A DNA stretch of 64,000 nt from Coffea arabica (GCF_036785885.1 NC_092323.1:2396501-2460500); one strand, 5' to 3'; positions 1 to 15,100 are shown, counted from the first letter of the stretch. Notes: generated by a model not told the origin, from the letters alone. Program-made: numbers and translations.

Positions 1-310
1 CCGACGCCAGACGGAGAGATGAGGGGTTGGGGGGGAGGGGGAAAGGAATAGCTGCATATTGAAGTCGCGTAGTTTGAAGTACTAATATATGCATTTTTTC
101 CGTTAAAGTAGGGTTTATATATATATATATATATAGTTAAATTTAAGTCCGTTTGGTTTGTGGGATAACGTAATATTGCATTAATTATCACGTATCATCT
201 CGAGATGTGGTATTAGTTATCTCGAAATAACTAAGAAATAAGATGATGAAATATAACATAATATGAATTTTAAACTAATTTATTATTACAAATAATATAA
301 ATTTATACTC

Positions 311-578
311 TCATAATTATGTAACCTTATCCTCGATAATATAACATAAATGGACCAATTTGCACCTAATGCTGACATTACAATATTTGAATTAATTTGC
401 CCTGCAAGTGACACAAATGCATATTGAATATTATACAACCATTCTCATAATTATGTAACCTTATCCTCAATAATATAACATAAATGGACCAATTTGCACC
501 TAATGCTGACATTACAATATTTGAATTAATTTGCCTTGCAAGGGACGCAAATGCATATTGAATATTATACAACCATAC
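311..578. repeat. 134-bp tandem duplication, two copies
   Basis: Copy 1 spans 311-444 and copy 2 spans 445-578. Both begin TCATAATTATGTAACC and run through CTGACATTACAATATTTG to a shared end near TATTATACAACCAT. Only a few substitutions separate them (for example CCTCGATAAT versus CCTCAATAAT, and GTGACAC versus GGGACGC), so the duplication is fairly recent. Confidence 0.9.
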
Positions 579-1645
579 TCTCACATAATAATATAATAAT
601 AAAAGGACTAAATTGCTCTTATTAGACAAATTCTACATAAATACAAAATCTTATAAATTGGATTTCACGATTGAGGGTTTCAACAAGTTCAAGATTGCTC
701 AAAGAAATATTTTCTATATTGGCTTAAGTTTGGTTCATTTAGGATTGTAATTGAGTGGTAAACATAAAAATAAAAATAAAAATAAAAATAAAATAATAAA
801 AATATTGAATTTTCTTATTTGTATTTTTTAAAAATAATCGAGCTTTCCCTTTCTGTCTCTCTCTTTCCCTCGTCTTTCTAATTTTTTTCAATATTAATAA
901 GATTACAAAGAAAAAAGAAATTAATATTTTTATTTATTTTCCTTGATACTAAAGATGAGAACAACCTCTCTAAATTTTTTTATTATTTTTATTGTACAAA
1001 GAGGAATGCACTTTCTTCTAAAAAATGTTAAGTTGGTTTAATAGTGGAATAAATTGCCTAAAAATTAATTTTTAACTTGCTAAGTTGGTTTAATTGCGGA
1101 ATAAGTTGTCTAAAAATTAACTCTAAGAGAACTGATAATAAGAACATAGTTTACGATGATAAAGTGATAATAAATTTAAGAGTTAAACATGTTTTTTCAC
1201 TTGAATTAACAAATTTCGTTAAGTTTGATTGTTAATCTTGAAGGTAAAGTGATTAAAAAATAATATTAAAAGGGAAATCGATATTAACGTCAAACATTAA
1301 AGGTATAGAGTGATAACAATCATTCAAACAATTACCTGTTGATTATGGATGGAGTAAATCAAGACAATTTTCCCATTGTAATTAAAGGTATGTGAGGAAT
1401 TTCAAAAAGTGATACTGTGTATTTAAACTGTACAATGAATCTGTTTTTTTATATATTGTACAGATATTTATCCTAAGTCTTCCTACCAACTTCAATAAAG
1501 AAATAGAAAATTTCACTATTTTGTAATTAATTCCTTTGTTGTAATTGATTTGTTATTACGTATTCTTTTATTTTCATTTTTCCTTAAAATATGTGTACAA
1601 ATAGAGTGTGCCTTATCCATTAGCATTTGGATTGCTAAATTATTC

Positions 1646-1945
1646 AAAATATTGGATTGTGTTTTATTTGGAATATTTTAACTGTAGCACTTTTTGTGAT
1701 GTGATGTGTGTGAGATAAAAAGGTAATTGGGAAGATAAAAAGGTGTATTGGAAATTGTAATGATGATGTAAACAGATAAAATTGGGGAAATAAAACACAA
1801 TCCAAACAAACCAAAATATTTCACTTGTATCATAAACACATTTTCAATCAAATTTTTTATATTTTCAATTATTTTTTATTTCACATATATTACATCACAA
1901 AAAGTGCTATAGTAATTATTTCAAATAATACTCTATCCAAACATA
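1646..1945. mobile_element. Foldback MITE, possibly two nested copies
   Basis: An 18-base inverted repeat, TTGGATTGTGTTTTATTT at 1652-1669, pairs perfectly with 1788-1805. The octamer AAAATATT flanks this inner unit at 1646-1653 and 1813-1820 and may be a target-site duplication. A second, diverged inverted partner of the left arm lies at about 1888-1945, containing CACAAAAAGTGCTA, the complement of TAGCACTTTTTGTG near 1686. Element length, terminal inverted repeats and absence of coding capacity fit a non-autonomous DNA transposon, perhaps hAT-like given the 8-bp duplication. The family is not identified. Confidence 0.6.
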
Positions 1946-2089
1946 CCATTTTTACATCAAAACGTAAAAATAATAATAGTAGTAAGAGGCCTAAAATAAA
2001 TGTAGAATAATAACATCACTGAATAGTGGAATTCCTTCCAAATAAAGGGTATTTTGGGCAATATAATAACATTCAGAAAAGCGGTGCTG

Positions 2090-2321
2090 CTTCTTACGAG
2101 ATCACTTAAACGTGGCTTTCTGCGTTCGAGGAGACCGACAACGATGTCGGGTCGACAGCGTTAAACCTCCGCATCCCTTGCTTCTAACCTCCAGTTTTCT
2201 TCACCTTTCTCGTCGGTAAGCCCCAGTCTAGGCGTCCTCCCACTCCGCTCTCCACCTCTCCACTCTCACTCTGGATGTTCTTTGTTTCTTTACTTCCTCT
2301 CGGCAGTAGTCCATAGCAATA
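2090..2321 (+). promoter_or_regulatory. RST1 5' leader with probable UTR intron
   Basis: The sequence becomes more GC- and CT-rich just ahead of the start codon. A good donor (CGTCG|GTAAGC) at 2215/2216 and an acceptor (CTCTCGGCAG) ending at 2306 suggest a 91-bp intron in the 5' UTR. The ATG at 2322 then follows after 15 bases. The transcription start is not defined. Confidence 0.5.
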
Positions 2322-3936
2322 ATGGACGCCTATAATCCTCTACTGGAGAGAACACGTGTCCCCCAACCTTGCTTACAAAAATTTGCAGTAATCTCAATCT
2401 TTGAAAAGCTCCGAAACGCTCCTCCTCACCTAGACCCGGATTCCGACCCGGGAAGAGAAGCCATTACTTACTGCCTCCACTCCACCTTCGCCGGCGTAGT
2501 TGACCAATCGGTCCGGGAAGTATGCCGCCTCGTGAAAGACTCTAAAATGGACCTCTCCCGCGGATTGTTGGAGCTTCAGTCCGGCCTTGAAGCTTCCGGT
2601 CCTCGTTTCGTTAATCTCTTCGTTAAAGCCCTAGGATTTCTCGTTAGTTGTGGGTTTCAGAAAAATCCTTCTTCATTTCGGTTTCAATCACCGGAAACCC
2701 ATCCGTTCGTCAAGGTAACAATGACTTTGCAGTAACTGAGTTTTTTATTTTATCAGATAATTTGATTTTTTATGTTTTAGCTGCTGGTTGCAGATTCTCT
2801 CTTGTCGAGTTGAAGTTCAATGTGAGCTCGTGCAACAAGTTGGTAATTTCATGGTGAAAAATAAGCATTTGGGGATTACTAAAGTTTGTGATTTCTTGAG
2901 GCCTTTGTTAAATTACTCATTTATTCAAGTACCGGTTGTGGCTTCTTTCCGTTGTTTTGCAACGAGCTTAGTGTCGTCCATCACATCTCTCAGTTGTTCC
3001 TTCCCTCCCGAGGCCATTCCGGTTATTAAGCTGTTGATGGGATGTCTCAGATTTTTTCCACGTCGAGATGCACAAGTAAATGAATTTGTTTCAAGTTTCT
3101 GTATTGACTAATTTTTTTTCTTGACACAATAAACGAAGTATTTTTATCTAACTTCATTCTCAGCTAATTTCTCTCGTTTAATCTGCAGGACCTTGCTGTC
3201 CTTCTCCAGCTTCTTGAATGCACCGTGGATGCCTATGTGGTTGTTCTGAGGCAGCTGGTGGGAATGAGATTGGTACTTCTATTAATATTCTAACTGTCTT
3301 ATTAAACAGATTCTTATTGCATCTAGTTGTATTTTATCACTCGGCACAAGCACCCTGTGGGTGGCTTCAATTTGATTAGTCATTTTGGTTCTGACTGATT
3401 TGATTGATTTTAGCTGGTACACGAAGTACAATTTTGTGGTCTGGAACTGGTTGAGGCCATCTTTTCACTGCATAAAGATCTTCGCATGCACTTACATGGA
3501 GTTGAGAACATCTCGGAAATGTCAAGGCATTTGTTGGCTGTCCAGAAAGACTTAGGCTTGAGTTATTTGCCTGATTTTTCATCAGTAATATTATCCTTAA
3601 TTATACCTCTCATTCAGTCTGAGCTGGAGCAAGAACATATTGCTATACTGAAGGTGCTGCTCTTTCTCTTAGAGTGGAAACAGGAAAATGGTATGCTTGT
3701 TAATTATGCCTTGATTATCTTAGTAGGTCTCATCATATCTTTCTCACGATCATCTTAAGAATTAGTTTTCTTTAGCTATAAATCTCCTATGGATACACAC
3801 GTTCTTATGTTCTACCTTGAATGAATGTAATTGTCTTAGAATTTAGTAGTTTTTGCATTGAAGTATTTATTTTCTCTTTTTTGTCTTCCCTTAGAGGTCT
3901 AGAAAAATTAAGACAATCTGACAATCTGTAATCTTG

Positions 3937-3970
<34 letters not shown>

Positions 3971-6900
3971 ATGTGTGTGTGTATATATATATTTCACTTT
4001 TTCATCTTGGCAATTGATATTAGTAAATCTTTTGGTAGTCTACCTCGTTATTATTGAACTTTTTCCATTTAGGTGCACTAGGGTTCTTCCCTACAGCTTT
4101 TCCTTTGTGGTTGCATTCAATGAATATATTTCATTTGTATGCAAGTCCATCTGACAAATCTATTAATTACTTCCCCCTCTTACATCTACGTGTCTGTGCC
4201 TTAATAGTTTATGGCCATGTTGTTACTGTTATGGAGTTTTGTTCTGGAAACCTACAATTAAGAAATTATGTGGCTACATACAAATAAAATATAGAAAAAG
4301 TTAACAAGACTCGAGCTTGTGATGGTTATCTATATTCCTTTGTGCTGATTTTGTTATTGCCTGAGCATATTCTCTTCAACTACTTTCTAATTGCGTTTCT
4401 GCATTTTTTTGTTTCTCAGCTTTACTCAGATAATGAAGTACATGATCTATTTAATTTGCAGTGTACAATGTCACTAGAGCTGCAAGCAACTTAAACGAGG
4501 AGCTTTTGTTCATTTTTCCAGTCATTAACATCATGTCATCACCAAGTATAGTTGTTAAGAAAGTAGCAGTTGCTGTAATTTCTTCTTTGGAGAATATCTT
4601 CATAGATTTGTTGGTTTCAACAAGGAGTGGCAGGGCAACTGAGAGGAAATTTCCCTCTATTAGCACACCTGGATGCATTATTTATAGGTTTCTCCATCAT
4701 TTATGGTTTCAGGTTTGTTTCTATGGTATTTCTGTGAAGCTCATCATTATTTCATCTCTTTGACCTCATTAGTTTATTTTTTGTATAACCAAACCCTTTC
4801 AAATGAATGCATAGAAAAGTGGGCAAGGGAGATTCGAGAGAACTATTTTCTTATTTCTAGTGCAATATCTGCTTTGCTTCTGTTCCTTTGGCTACTTTAT
4901 CATTTGATTAGAATTATATTGTGTTTGACTCAACATGGTTCCTGCATGAGATCATGCTCTGTTTGTTAAAATCTGAGTTCTAGCTGTTTCAATTTGTTTA
5001 CCTGAATTCCGTCATCAAGTACTTGTTTTGCCTGCATTCTTCCAGTAGTAGTTGTTGGTGAAGTTTATGCTAAGCTATGGTGGAACATTAGGCATTTGTG
5101 TATGCAATCTAGTTGCGTACCTTTTAAACGATGTAACTTGTCGCTAATTGCACCTGTCCTTTCAGGATCCATCTTCATTATCTTGTGCTTTTTATCTCAA
5201 AGTTTCTTCTACTGAATCCTATATTGACGAGGGAAATGATACACCCAAATCTTGCACCTCTTTGCTGCGGGACTATTCTTTGCAAATCGCGGAAAAAAAG
5301 AAGTCCATTCAACCTCTTTCTATGTTTCAGCAGATATTTATTTCAGGTAGCTACTTGTTTTTCATTCATACAAGTTTTTCATCTTGCACATGATTTCACG
5401 TCTAAACCTGCTAAAATTTTTTGTGCTGACAGATACTTCCTTCTTCCTTGGTGCTATTGCTAGTGTACTTCTTATGCATCAGAAATTGGGGAACTGTTCA
5501 ATTGATCTCTTGGCTGTTACTGGCAATATGAATCCTGAGCTTGGAGTGTCACTGATGCTAGTCATTCTGTTTTGCATTCATGCATTTTCTACCAAAGATA
5601 AGGATATTGATTTCCACAGCATGTTGGTGAGTTTCGATTGACTTTCACAGCACATAATCATGCCTTCTGATGCTTCCTCATACTTCCCTGTGAGATGAGT
5701 GGTTTATTATGTTCTGTAAGGGTTCATGTTTTTTTTATTGTGTTTTTAATTTCCTGGTAATCTAATAAAATCTTCTAAATTAAAACTGCAGCTGAAACTA
5801 CTTGCCAAGCTTCCTTCACTTGCTTCACATTCCGCAATGCTACCGCTGATTGTTCAGACTGTAACGCCAATGCTTCATAAGGATGCAAAACCGTATGCTC
5901 ATGTGTTCTTTTGTGTTTCTCAATCATGCACTATCCGTGCTGGACATTATATCTGGGGAATTGCAGTGTTGATTGCCATTCTTTATACTCTTACTTTGGA
6001 ACTTACAGAGAAAGCCACCTGATGTTTCAGTTACATAATGTGAAAGTATTTGTTAGTTGGACTTATTTTATGTACTCTTTACCCTCTGTACCTGTTATTT
6101 GGTGCATTATTCTTCTGATATGTGGGTATTAATCAGATCTGCTTGTTTTCTTAGCATTTTTATTATTCATAAGATCTGCTTATTTTGTAGAGTTTTATAT
6201 GCTACTGCTACTCGGTTGATATGTAAGACCTGGGAGATTAATGACCGTGTCTTTGGGAATCTACAGGTAATTATTTCAGTTGTCCTATCTGTCACCTGGC
6301 ATCATTGTTTCTAAATTTGAAGTATTTACTTTATTTTTGAAGAAATGCAAAGCACTGTCCATCATCTATGTCTTGTTTATAACAATTATTGTCAAGCTTT
6401 TGCGCATAAATCGTGATCATTATACCTATGATTTGGCTTCCTCATTTGTTTAGAAAAAATTAATTTTGATTCCACCATTGCAGTGAAGAATATACTAAAA
6501 AGCTGTGTAAGTTGAGGAAAATATCATAACTCAGCTGCTCGTAAGGTTTAAATCTCACCCACATACTCGCAAGGAGTCTTAACTATAAGCTTCTAAATTA
6601 GAAGTCTTTGAAGTTGCAGCTTGTCTTTCATTCTTGGTAAAACCATTGTCGTCCTGCTCTTCTGACATTTTTTATTCTTCTCTCTGTTTCTCTTTGGTGA
6701 AGATAGATTATGATGCATTCAGTAAAAGTTGCATCAGGACAATTACTATTAATAAGCCTGAATTTTTGCTCCAAACTGGACATAGGATTACACTGAGAAA
6801 GATGGACACCATTCAGATGTAGCGTATCTTGTGAGCTAGGAGGTACGGCCATAATGGGAGAAGTTATATATAGATGGAGCCAATCTTTTAGTAAGGTGCA

Positions 6901-9069
6901 ATTCCAAGTATTGACTGGTCTGTATAGATGGCTATGCTCTGTATTTTGATTATGTTTCTGGTTTATGGGATGTTTTAGATTCCAGTTCACATGTTTTGAT
7001 TCTTGACCACTGCACTTGTGGTGAAATGTTGTTATCTATTACTAAGAAACAAAAAGAGAAACAATGGAAATGATACTTGCAAACTCCTGGGAACTTTAAT
7101 TTTCAGATCCCTATTCCATTTGTGGTGCATTTTGGGTTTAGTGTCTGGATTTTACCTCCATTTGGACATATTTAATATGTCTTCTTGTTTTCTGTCTTTT
7201 TGGCATAGGGAGTGCTAGGACCACAAAAATTTGTTGAAATGGCAACAAAGAAAGACGTCTGTATTAGTATGGCTGCTTCTGTGCGAGATGTTTGCAGAAA
7301 AGATCCTGATAGGGGTGTGGACCTCATTTTGTCTGTGGAGGTACAATATGCTGGCCCTCTTTGCTGTCCTTTGTCAAGCATGTTTCTCCAATCTCTTTAA
7401 TGTCTGTGTTTTGATCAATAGGCTTGCATTGAAAATGAAGATCCTCTTGTTCAGTCTCTTGGATTCCAGAGTCTTGCACATCTTTGTGAAGCGGATGTCA
7501 TTGGTAATATTATGCTCTTCTGATTCTTTTGTAAGAGAAAATATGAGTAGCTCTACCAGTTATATCCTATCTATTGCCTTGACTACTTAGAAGTGTGAAT
7601 AAGATTTCTTCATCATTTATTCTTTCGCCATAACGATGATTTGTGAGACATAGAATGAGTTACGCGAATATAATTTTGGCTATCTGCTGAGCTGATGCTT
7701 TGAGTCAGATGTTTATTGAAAATCCCTTCTTAAATGTTATGTTCTGTTTGATTCTTGTTGTTGCTCCAAACAATGTCTCGATTTGGATATTGCTCTTGAA
7801 TAAAGATATCTGTCCCATGTAACTATTTGTCAAATTTTTTCTATCAGGATTTGGGACTGAGAACTTCCCAATCTAAACCATTTTGCTTTGGTGATCATCT
7901 GTTCTTCCCCTCATGGAATTATGTGATTTTATTGGATTTGCTTAAATATTATCATAGGCATTTCGCTTCTATTTGAGGTAGTTGTGTCAGATGTTTCTTC
8001 TCAACCTTGATTTCTTCTGAAAGGCCCAGCAATGAGCAATTCCTTTACTCCTTGCGAGTTGAGATACAAGTAGAGGGTTGGTGTCAGCAATTTTAAATAT
8101 GTGATTATTAAGGTCAAGTGGAAGAACTATTGCGTTGCCTGTAATGTTGGTATGCACCTTTAAGAACATTGACGGTTGCTGACTTTGTGCATATACTTGG
8201 TCTAGATTTTTATACTGCTTGGGATGTGATTGCAAAGCATGTCTTGAGGTACACATCAAATGCTGTCGTTGCTTATAGGTGAGCAGAAGCCCCACAAGTG
8301 TCCCTTATCCTGTAATAACTTGCTGTTCGAATGTTTTCCTACATGTAGCTATGACATTGGGTAAAAGATTTGTCTTTGAGTTGTGCAAAGCACAGATGTC
8401 CAAAGGTAGAGAATTACGTGTGAAATACTGCTTGTGCTTAGAAATGTACTCCTTTCAATATTATTTATGGTCTACATTTGTAGAAATTTTCTTTTCCTTA
8501 TGCTCTATTCAATTGTTATTGCGTACTTGTCTTGTTCATTATATTCTTGAATCAAGTGGGAATTTTGTAAAGCAAGATGATTTTTCTTCCCGAATGCCTT
8601 CCAGACACATGTGGCATGACCTCATGGGATAACTACCAAGTTTTGTTCCATCCCCTTCATTCTCACTCTCCTTCAGAGTCTCTTAACGTCCCCTGGTCAA
8701 CTCCCTCCAGGAGTTTTTTCTGTTTGATCCCTCCCACCTCCCACCTCCCTCTCCTCTTTCCTCAATTTACTTTGTTTCTTTTCTCCATTTGAGCAACAAC
8801 TCTTTTTCAACCCTTCACCCTTCCATCTGTGTTTTTTCTCTCTTTATCAAGTTTGGGGATAAAATACAATTAGATTGTTCAATATATCTTAAACAAAATA
8901 TTATGGTTCACGGAATTTTTTTCTTTGTTTTAATTTTTGTTGAGTGATGAAACTAAAAGCAAGTTAAAATGCTGTGTGAGGTTGGTTTGATTGTGATTGG
9001 AGACTGAAAATGGTTGCTGGGCTAGTGGCAGGAGGGTGGATTTGAGATGTGAGAGATGGGCTGTAGTAG

Positions 9070-9107
<38 letters not shown>

Positions 9108-12100
9108 GAAGTGTTTTACTTCCCTGGAGTATTATGTGACGTGTCTTTCTTATTTTTCTTTTTTTTCTTGGAGACAAATTGCTATGCTGCTTATCATGAC
9201 TGGGGGTGTGGTGGTGGTGGTAGTTGTGGCGATGTGCTGGCAAAGAGGATGTGGGTTACAGGGGTGTGTTAGAAAGGAAAGCTACAGCCGTGAGCAGGAA
9301 TGGCAGAGGGAAAGCAAGAGAATAAGAGGTCGGTGGTGGGGTAGGTGGAGAGAATAAACAAAGAAAGGGAAAAAAAAGTCAGAATGAAACAGAATTTCTC
9401 TGGCCTCCATCTCATTTCCAAATGGATCTGGTGCAAAATCTTTGGATAGAAAAACATTGCTGTTTTGAAAATGCTTGATTGCTTTACATGGCTTACAAAT
9501 TTTTGCATTCTTTTCTTCTTGCCAGTCTATGCCTTCTTTTGAGATGGGGAGCAATGGATGCTGAAGCATACCCTGAACCTGCTTCAGAGATTTTAAAAAT
9601 TTTGTGGGTAGTTGGAACCTCCAGAAATCATGGTCAGGGTTCTTTGTGGGCAACAGCTCGAGCAACTGCATTTATAGCACTAGCACATTATGAGGTTGAT
9701 TCTATGACTGTCTGGATACATCTTAGTCGTCTTTTTTTATTAAACTGATATTTCAAAAAAGTGTTCTACCAAAAGTACAAATGTAGTTCGTACAAGCTTG
9801 GACATTGTCTGAATATGGCATTTTCCCTCAGGTGGTGCATATTTTTAGAAGCATTCCAGATTTTAGGGATGTGAACCTGGAGTTTCTTTTTTCGGAGACT
9901 GATCCTGAAGTATTAAGAGCTGTAGAAGGATTTGAATCTAGAATTATCAATCACGAGTACATGTAAAGAAACATGTCCACTATCATCATTGCACGTTCTC
10001 TGTAAAAGTTTGTGAAGCGCTAAAAACAATTAAATTTGTGACTTCTGTTTTTCCAGGAATCGGAGAAGATATGTAAATGAGCAAAGAGTCTCCAAAAGTA
10101 ACGTTGAGAAGTTGCTAGATGTTTTTCCGCAGGTTGTCTTTCCTACTGGTATGCAATCCTCCTCTATTTTTTTTTTTTTTTTTTACTTTACTACTGGACT
10201 AGTGGAAATGGTGGCTTCTATTTCAGCCTGCTTTTGTTGCTCTTTTTATTGGCTTCCAATGTAAATCTTTTGTCATTGAGTTTCTTGACCACTTCCTAAT
10301 TTTGACAACCACACTGATATAGCTAATGATGCCCAGCATTTTGGAAGCACAGGAATATATGAAAAACAGAATATGGCTGGGAACTTTTATATTGTGTAAT
10401 TTCTTGTAAATTTTGGCAAGATAATGTTGAAGATATATGCTTTCTTGATATGGTTGAGGGATGTGCATCTTGACATCGTATATTTCATCTGCAGGAAGCA
10501 AGAGCAGGGTAAGGGAATTACCTGGTGCAGCTTTGTTTTGCCTTTCTTTTGCTCCTCTGGATATGATAAACAGGGGAATGTTAAAAGTAAGACAATGTCA
10601 GCCATTCTTAAAATTTGAACTCTTTTACAACACATGTACCGACAATTTTACATGTGTATTGATTTACAGGATTTGGAAGAAGTAAATGCTAAATTTGAGA
10701 ATGCACTGCTAGAAATAGCTTCCTCTCTTCAGCTCTCAAGAAATATTTTGGTTGCCCTTATCACATTGCAATCATGGAAATCCTTCATGCAAAGGTGGAT
10801 GAAAGTTCAGTTGATGTTACTTGATGCTAAGGCTCATTCAACTGTGTTGGATAGAACTTCTAAAGCTGCAAATAACATTCTGAAGGTTGGCTAAGAATTT
10901 GTCATGGCTATGCAACTTTTAGAAGACTCCATTTGCTCAATTTTGAAATCAAGCATTTAGTACTTCCTACGTTTAATTCTCATGCAGATTGTGAGGCGGA
11001 TCTCAGATGAATGCATCCCTAGCTCTGCAGAAAATTTTGCTCTTGCTATTGGTGCTCTTTGTTCGGTACATAATCTCTCTCTCTCTCTCTGAAATAATGA
11101 CTTGAATGTTTCAGTGTTATTTGCAGGATTAATGCATTTGTTGGTATTGTTTGCACTTCTTTGTGCTGATTGCAATTGGGCAGCCATACTTTGTAAACAT
11201 ATTGAGAGACACTAGTAATTGAAGGATAGAAGGAGGTCTCTTTTTACTTTCTGTACTTAATCAAGTAATTAGAATGGATAGCTTACCAAGTTTAATGGAA
11301 TGGACTTCTGGAAAACAATATTTCTTTGTGCTGCAGAGTTTTGTCAAGGTTATGGATGTTTTATGCTGTTTTTTTGTAAACCAATTGATCTTCCATTTTG
11401 TAATATTATGCCATCTATAAACTCACTGAATCCTTTGAAGTCCAACATAAAGTAAATATATTAGTGTTAGGGCTGCTGGAAATGGAACCAATGGGGGTAC
11501 AGAGGATATGCAGACATTGTCTTGGACATGTTGACTGTTCATGCTTCTTTATACCTGTCATAAGCATGGATGGAAAATATCCACTGATTACATATTAGGA
11601 AGGTGTCTTGTTTCATTTTCTTTGTAAATTTGCATACTGGAGTTATCCTGATTCTTGGTATGGGTCTTGGTAGTCACTTGATCTTGTTGTATAGTATCGA
11701 TGTATTTGTTAGCTTTGGAACTAGCTGTTTTTGTGGTGGTGTGAGACTTTGATGGATTAATAGGAATTTTCCAAATTCAAGGGCTTCATTTGATGGTTCA
11801 AAAATTGAGAGGCAACTTCCTCTCTTCTTGTTCTAGTGATTTCTAAAGTTTTGACATCTTAGATTGCTTTTAATCTCTTTTGTGGCTTGATTGTGATCTC
11901 AAGGTACGTGCTTTTTCAATTTTTTCTTTTTCTCACATGTTTTTTTCAGGCACTTCCCCAGTCTGTACACACTGTTAAGTCTTCTGCTTCGAAGTTTCTG
12001 TTGGATTGGTTGTTTCAATATGAACACGAGTGTCGACAGTGGTCTGCTGCAATTTCTCTTGGATTGGTATCAAGTTGTCTTCATGTGACTGACTGCAAAC

Positions 12101-15100
12101 AAAAGTATGAAAACATCAAGGCCCTTCTTGAGGTATGATTATGCACCTGCATAATACGAAGCTGATACTGCCTGATGGGAATAAAGTCTTGTCTTCATCC
12201 ATATCATTGCTACACTTTGTGTTTCAGACAGCAATTGCAGTGTCCAGTCGGGCATGTCTAAGTCTTTTTTGAGCCTCTGCGGTTAGGCTTGATAACTTTA
12301 TATGTATTATTAAATAACGGGTTGATGACTAATTAACTAGAGAATTTACTGGGATTAGCCCATTTGTCCGAAGGATATATGTGATGCTTTTTTCCTTTTC
12401 ACTAACCCATTGGGAATAAATAGTTCTTCCGGAAAAGGGGAACGGATCATATTTACCCCAGATCCTCCAAAGTACAAAGTACTAAGGTGGGAAAGTAAAA
12501 TAAGATATCTGCTTGGGGAAAATGGTGAGATAATTTGAACTTTTGAGGTAGGATTCCATCTATACTTGGGAATGTAAATTTTTTCCTAAAAATAAAAGAT
12601 CTGTATACTTGAATGGCTTAAGTTAGTCGTTTAGCATGTCCAGAAGTCCGGATGAAGATTTGGAAACTAATACGACTTGAAAAACAAAAGGTAATTGGAA
12701 TTGATAGTTTTGAGAGTTCTTTACTTTATGAGATTGTGACCAAGTCATTTTCTGTAAGACACAAAAGCCAAATGCAAATTCTTGACCTCTTTTAGCAGGG
12801 TAAATTTTGTTGGAAGCTGCTGTAATACATTAACATGATATGATCTTTTTCAGGTTTTATCAATTAGCAAAAACACCCTTGTAAAAGGAGCTTGTGGAGT
12901 TGGATTGGGTTTTTCTTGTCAAGATCTTCTTACGAGGGTTGATTCTGAATGTAATCCTCAGTTGGAGAAGGAACACAAGAGACAGGAAGTAGAATTATTA
13001 AGGAATATCATTGGGGTGTTAGCCAGGAGTCTATGTCAGTTCGCACAATCTTCTGCTGATATACTACAACAGCTAGCTGCATGTGTTCCATTTGTAATGG
13101 ATGAATGTGATCCAGATATCTCAGTTGAGTTGGTGCATGAGAATGATGATGATTTGGAGGAAGACATATGGGGCGTTGCTGGACTTATCTTGGGTTTGGG
13201 AAGTTCTGTTAGTGCATTATATAGATCTGGAGCTAATGATGCTGTTATAAACATAAAGGAATGGATTTTTTCTTGTATTCCAGACTTAAATCCTTCATTA
13301 CAGAAAGATATGATCTTTGAAAGACGTGAGATGGTATTATCTGTTGGTTCTTGTCTTGCTCTTCCTATTGTAGTGGCTTTCTGCCAACGAGTAGAACTGA
13401 TTGATGATAGCGAGATAGAGCAGCTGGTGAGTCATTTTGTTGAGTTGATCTCTGAGCTATTATCTGTTGAAAATTCTGGCACCTTCAACCAGAGCTTGTT
13501 GATGGTATCTTGTGTTGGAGCTGGAAACCTTTTGTCCACCATCATGAATGGAGGGGTGCACTCCTTAAAGGTTGATAATATTAAAGAAATACTATCATTG
13601 CTCAGGAAAAGTTATTCTAGTCCTCACCCACCATATGTCCATCTGGGAGCGATACTTGGAATAGTCTCTGCATTAGGGGCAGATATTGGATTACTGGCTC
13701 AATATGCCCCTTATTTGCAAGCAGGCATCTCATTTGATCAGAAGGTGATTATAAACTCTTGTATATAGATTCTTGTAGCCAAAATATACGTAGTTTTTTC
13801 AGTTTTCTCAAATTATGGTAAACAAATTCTTTTTGGCTTCTTGCTACTAGCTAAATATAGACATGGTAAATGTACGTGGTCAGAAGCAAGTAGATGGGAG
13901 ATAAGAGACTTGGGAATTAATGTTGTTATTGAGGTGCATATTAGTGATGGAAGATTAACTGATTAAGTATGAAAAAGGAGGAGGCTAACTTTATGGTTGG
14001 ATTAGCATGTGTGGAGCACGTATTGTTTACTCTATAGTCTGACATGCGTATCTCAGTGTCTCCTAGCAGTTTAGAGGAAGAAGCAAGAAACATATTACTC
14101 AACTGACCGCCTTTCTTTTGTCATGTTTGGTTATCAGCTGGAATCTTCTCGTATCAGGGGTCCGTTACTTTCAAACCCATTCTTTGAGCCTGAATTGACA
14201 TCATTAGTAAGGGAGATCTTTCATATCGCACAAAGTTCTGATAACAATCAGTTGCAACAATTTGCGGCTTGGGGAATCTCATTTCTTTGGCATTGTTCAT
14301 GGTTCAGACCACCTCAAAAGGAGAATACTTTTGAAGAGGATGCAGTAGGCTCAGTCTCTCAAAGGCTTCCGAAGGACAGTCTAGTCATCAAAGTCTCTTT
14401 GTGGTTAATGCATCTGGACCCCGGAGTATGTCATTTCATGCCTTGCTTAATTTCTTATTTTCCCTATATTTCCGAATTGAGATTTTTTCTTGAAATACAT
14501 GTACAAGATGAGATATTTGTTAATATTTAGCCAGTCAAATTTTATTATCTCACAGATTTTTGATCTGCAACTTCAAAGTAAAAGCCTGCAGTGTATTGGA
14601 CCTGAATACTAAATTGCTTGCTCTTTACCTGAATAGCATATCTGGCTAAGTACAGAACTAAATTTTACCATTTAGCATGTGCTGGTGTGATTATATCTTT
14701 TACATGTTTGGTTTAAATTTAGTTCATGTATGACACAAATTAAGTCAAGCCAGGATCTTACACACTTCATTCTGCAATCTGGGGGAGTAAACTGCCCTTA
14801 CTTTATGCCTTGGCACATAACACCAAGAATTTCTGATAACCTATCATGATGGCCTCTTGTGCACAAACACACCTTATGCCTAACTGCCATACCAATCCAG
14901 CCTTTATAAATAGGACAGCAGAGCAGACAATAACACAGTCTAGGAAGGGGAGGACGATGTCAAAGCGAAAGCAAACTTGAAGCTAATTCTGAATGTTTGA
15001 TAGTGCAAGAGAAGGAAGGAAAGGAAGATAAGTGTGGGAGATAAGACCTGATATGGTTGACTACCCAGGGCATTTGTTAGATGCTTTCCTGTGTCTCTTT

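Larger units (their letters stand above)
1..2089. other. Intergenic region upstream of RST1
   Basis: No gene is recognised here. The DNA is AT-rich and holds an (AT)n tract near 117-134, an AAAAT-type tract near 762-795, a 134-bp tandem duplication (311-578) and a foldback MITE (1646-1945). A segment starting near 147 (GTCCGTTTGG) resembles the ends of small plant DNA transposons, but no partner end was found. Short open frames in this stretch have no recognisable similarity. Confidence 0.6.
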
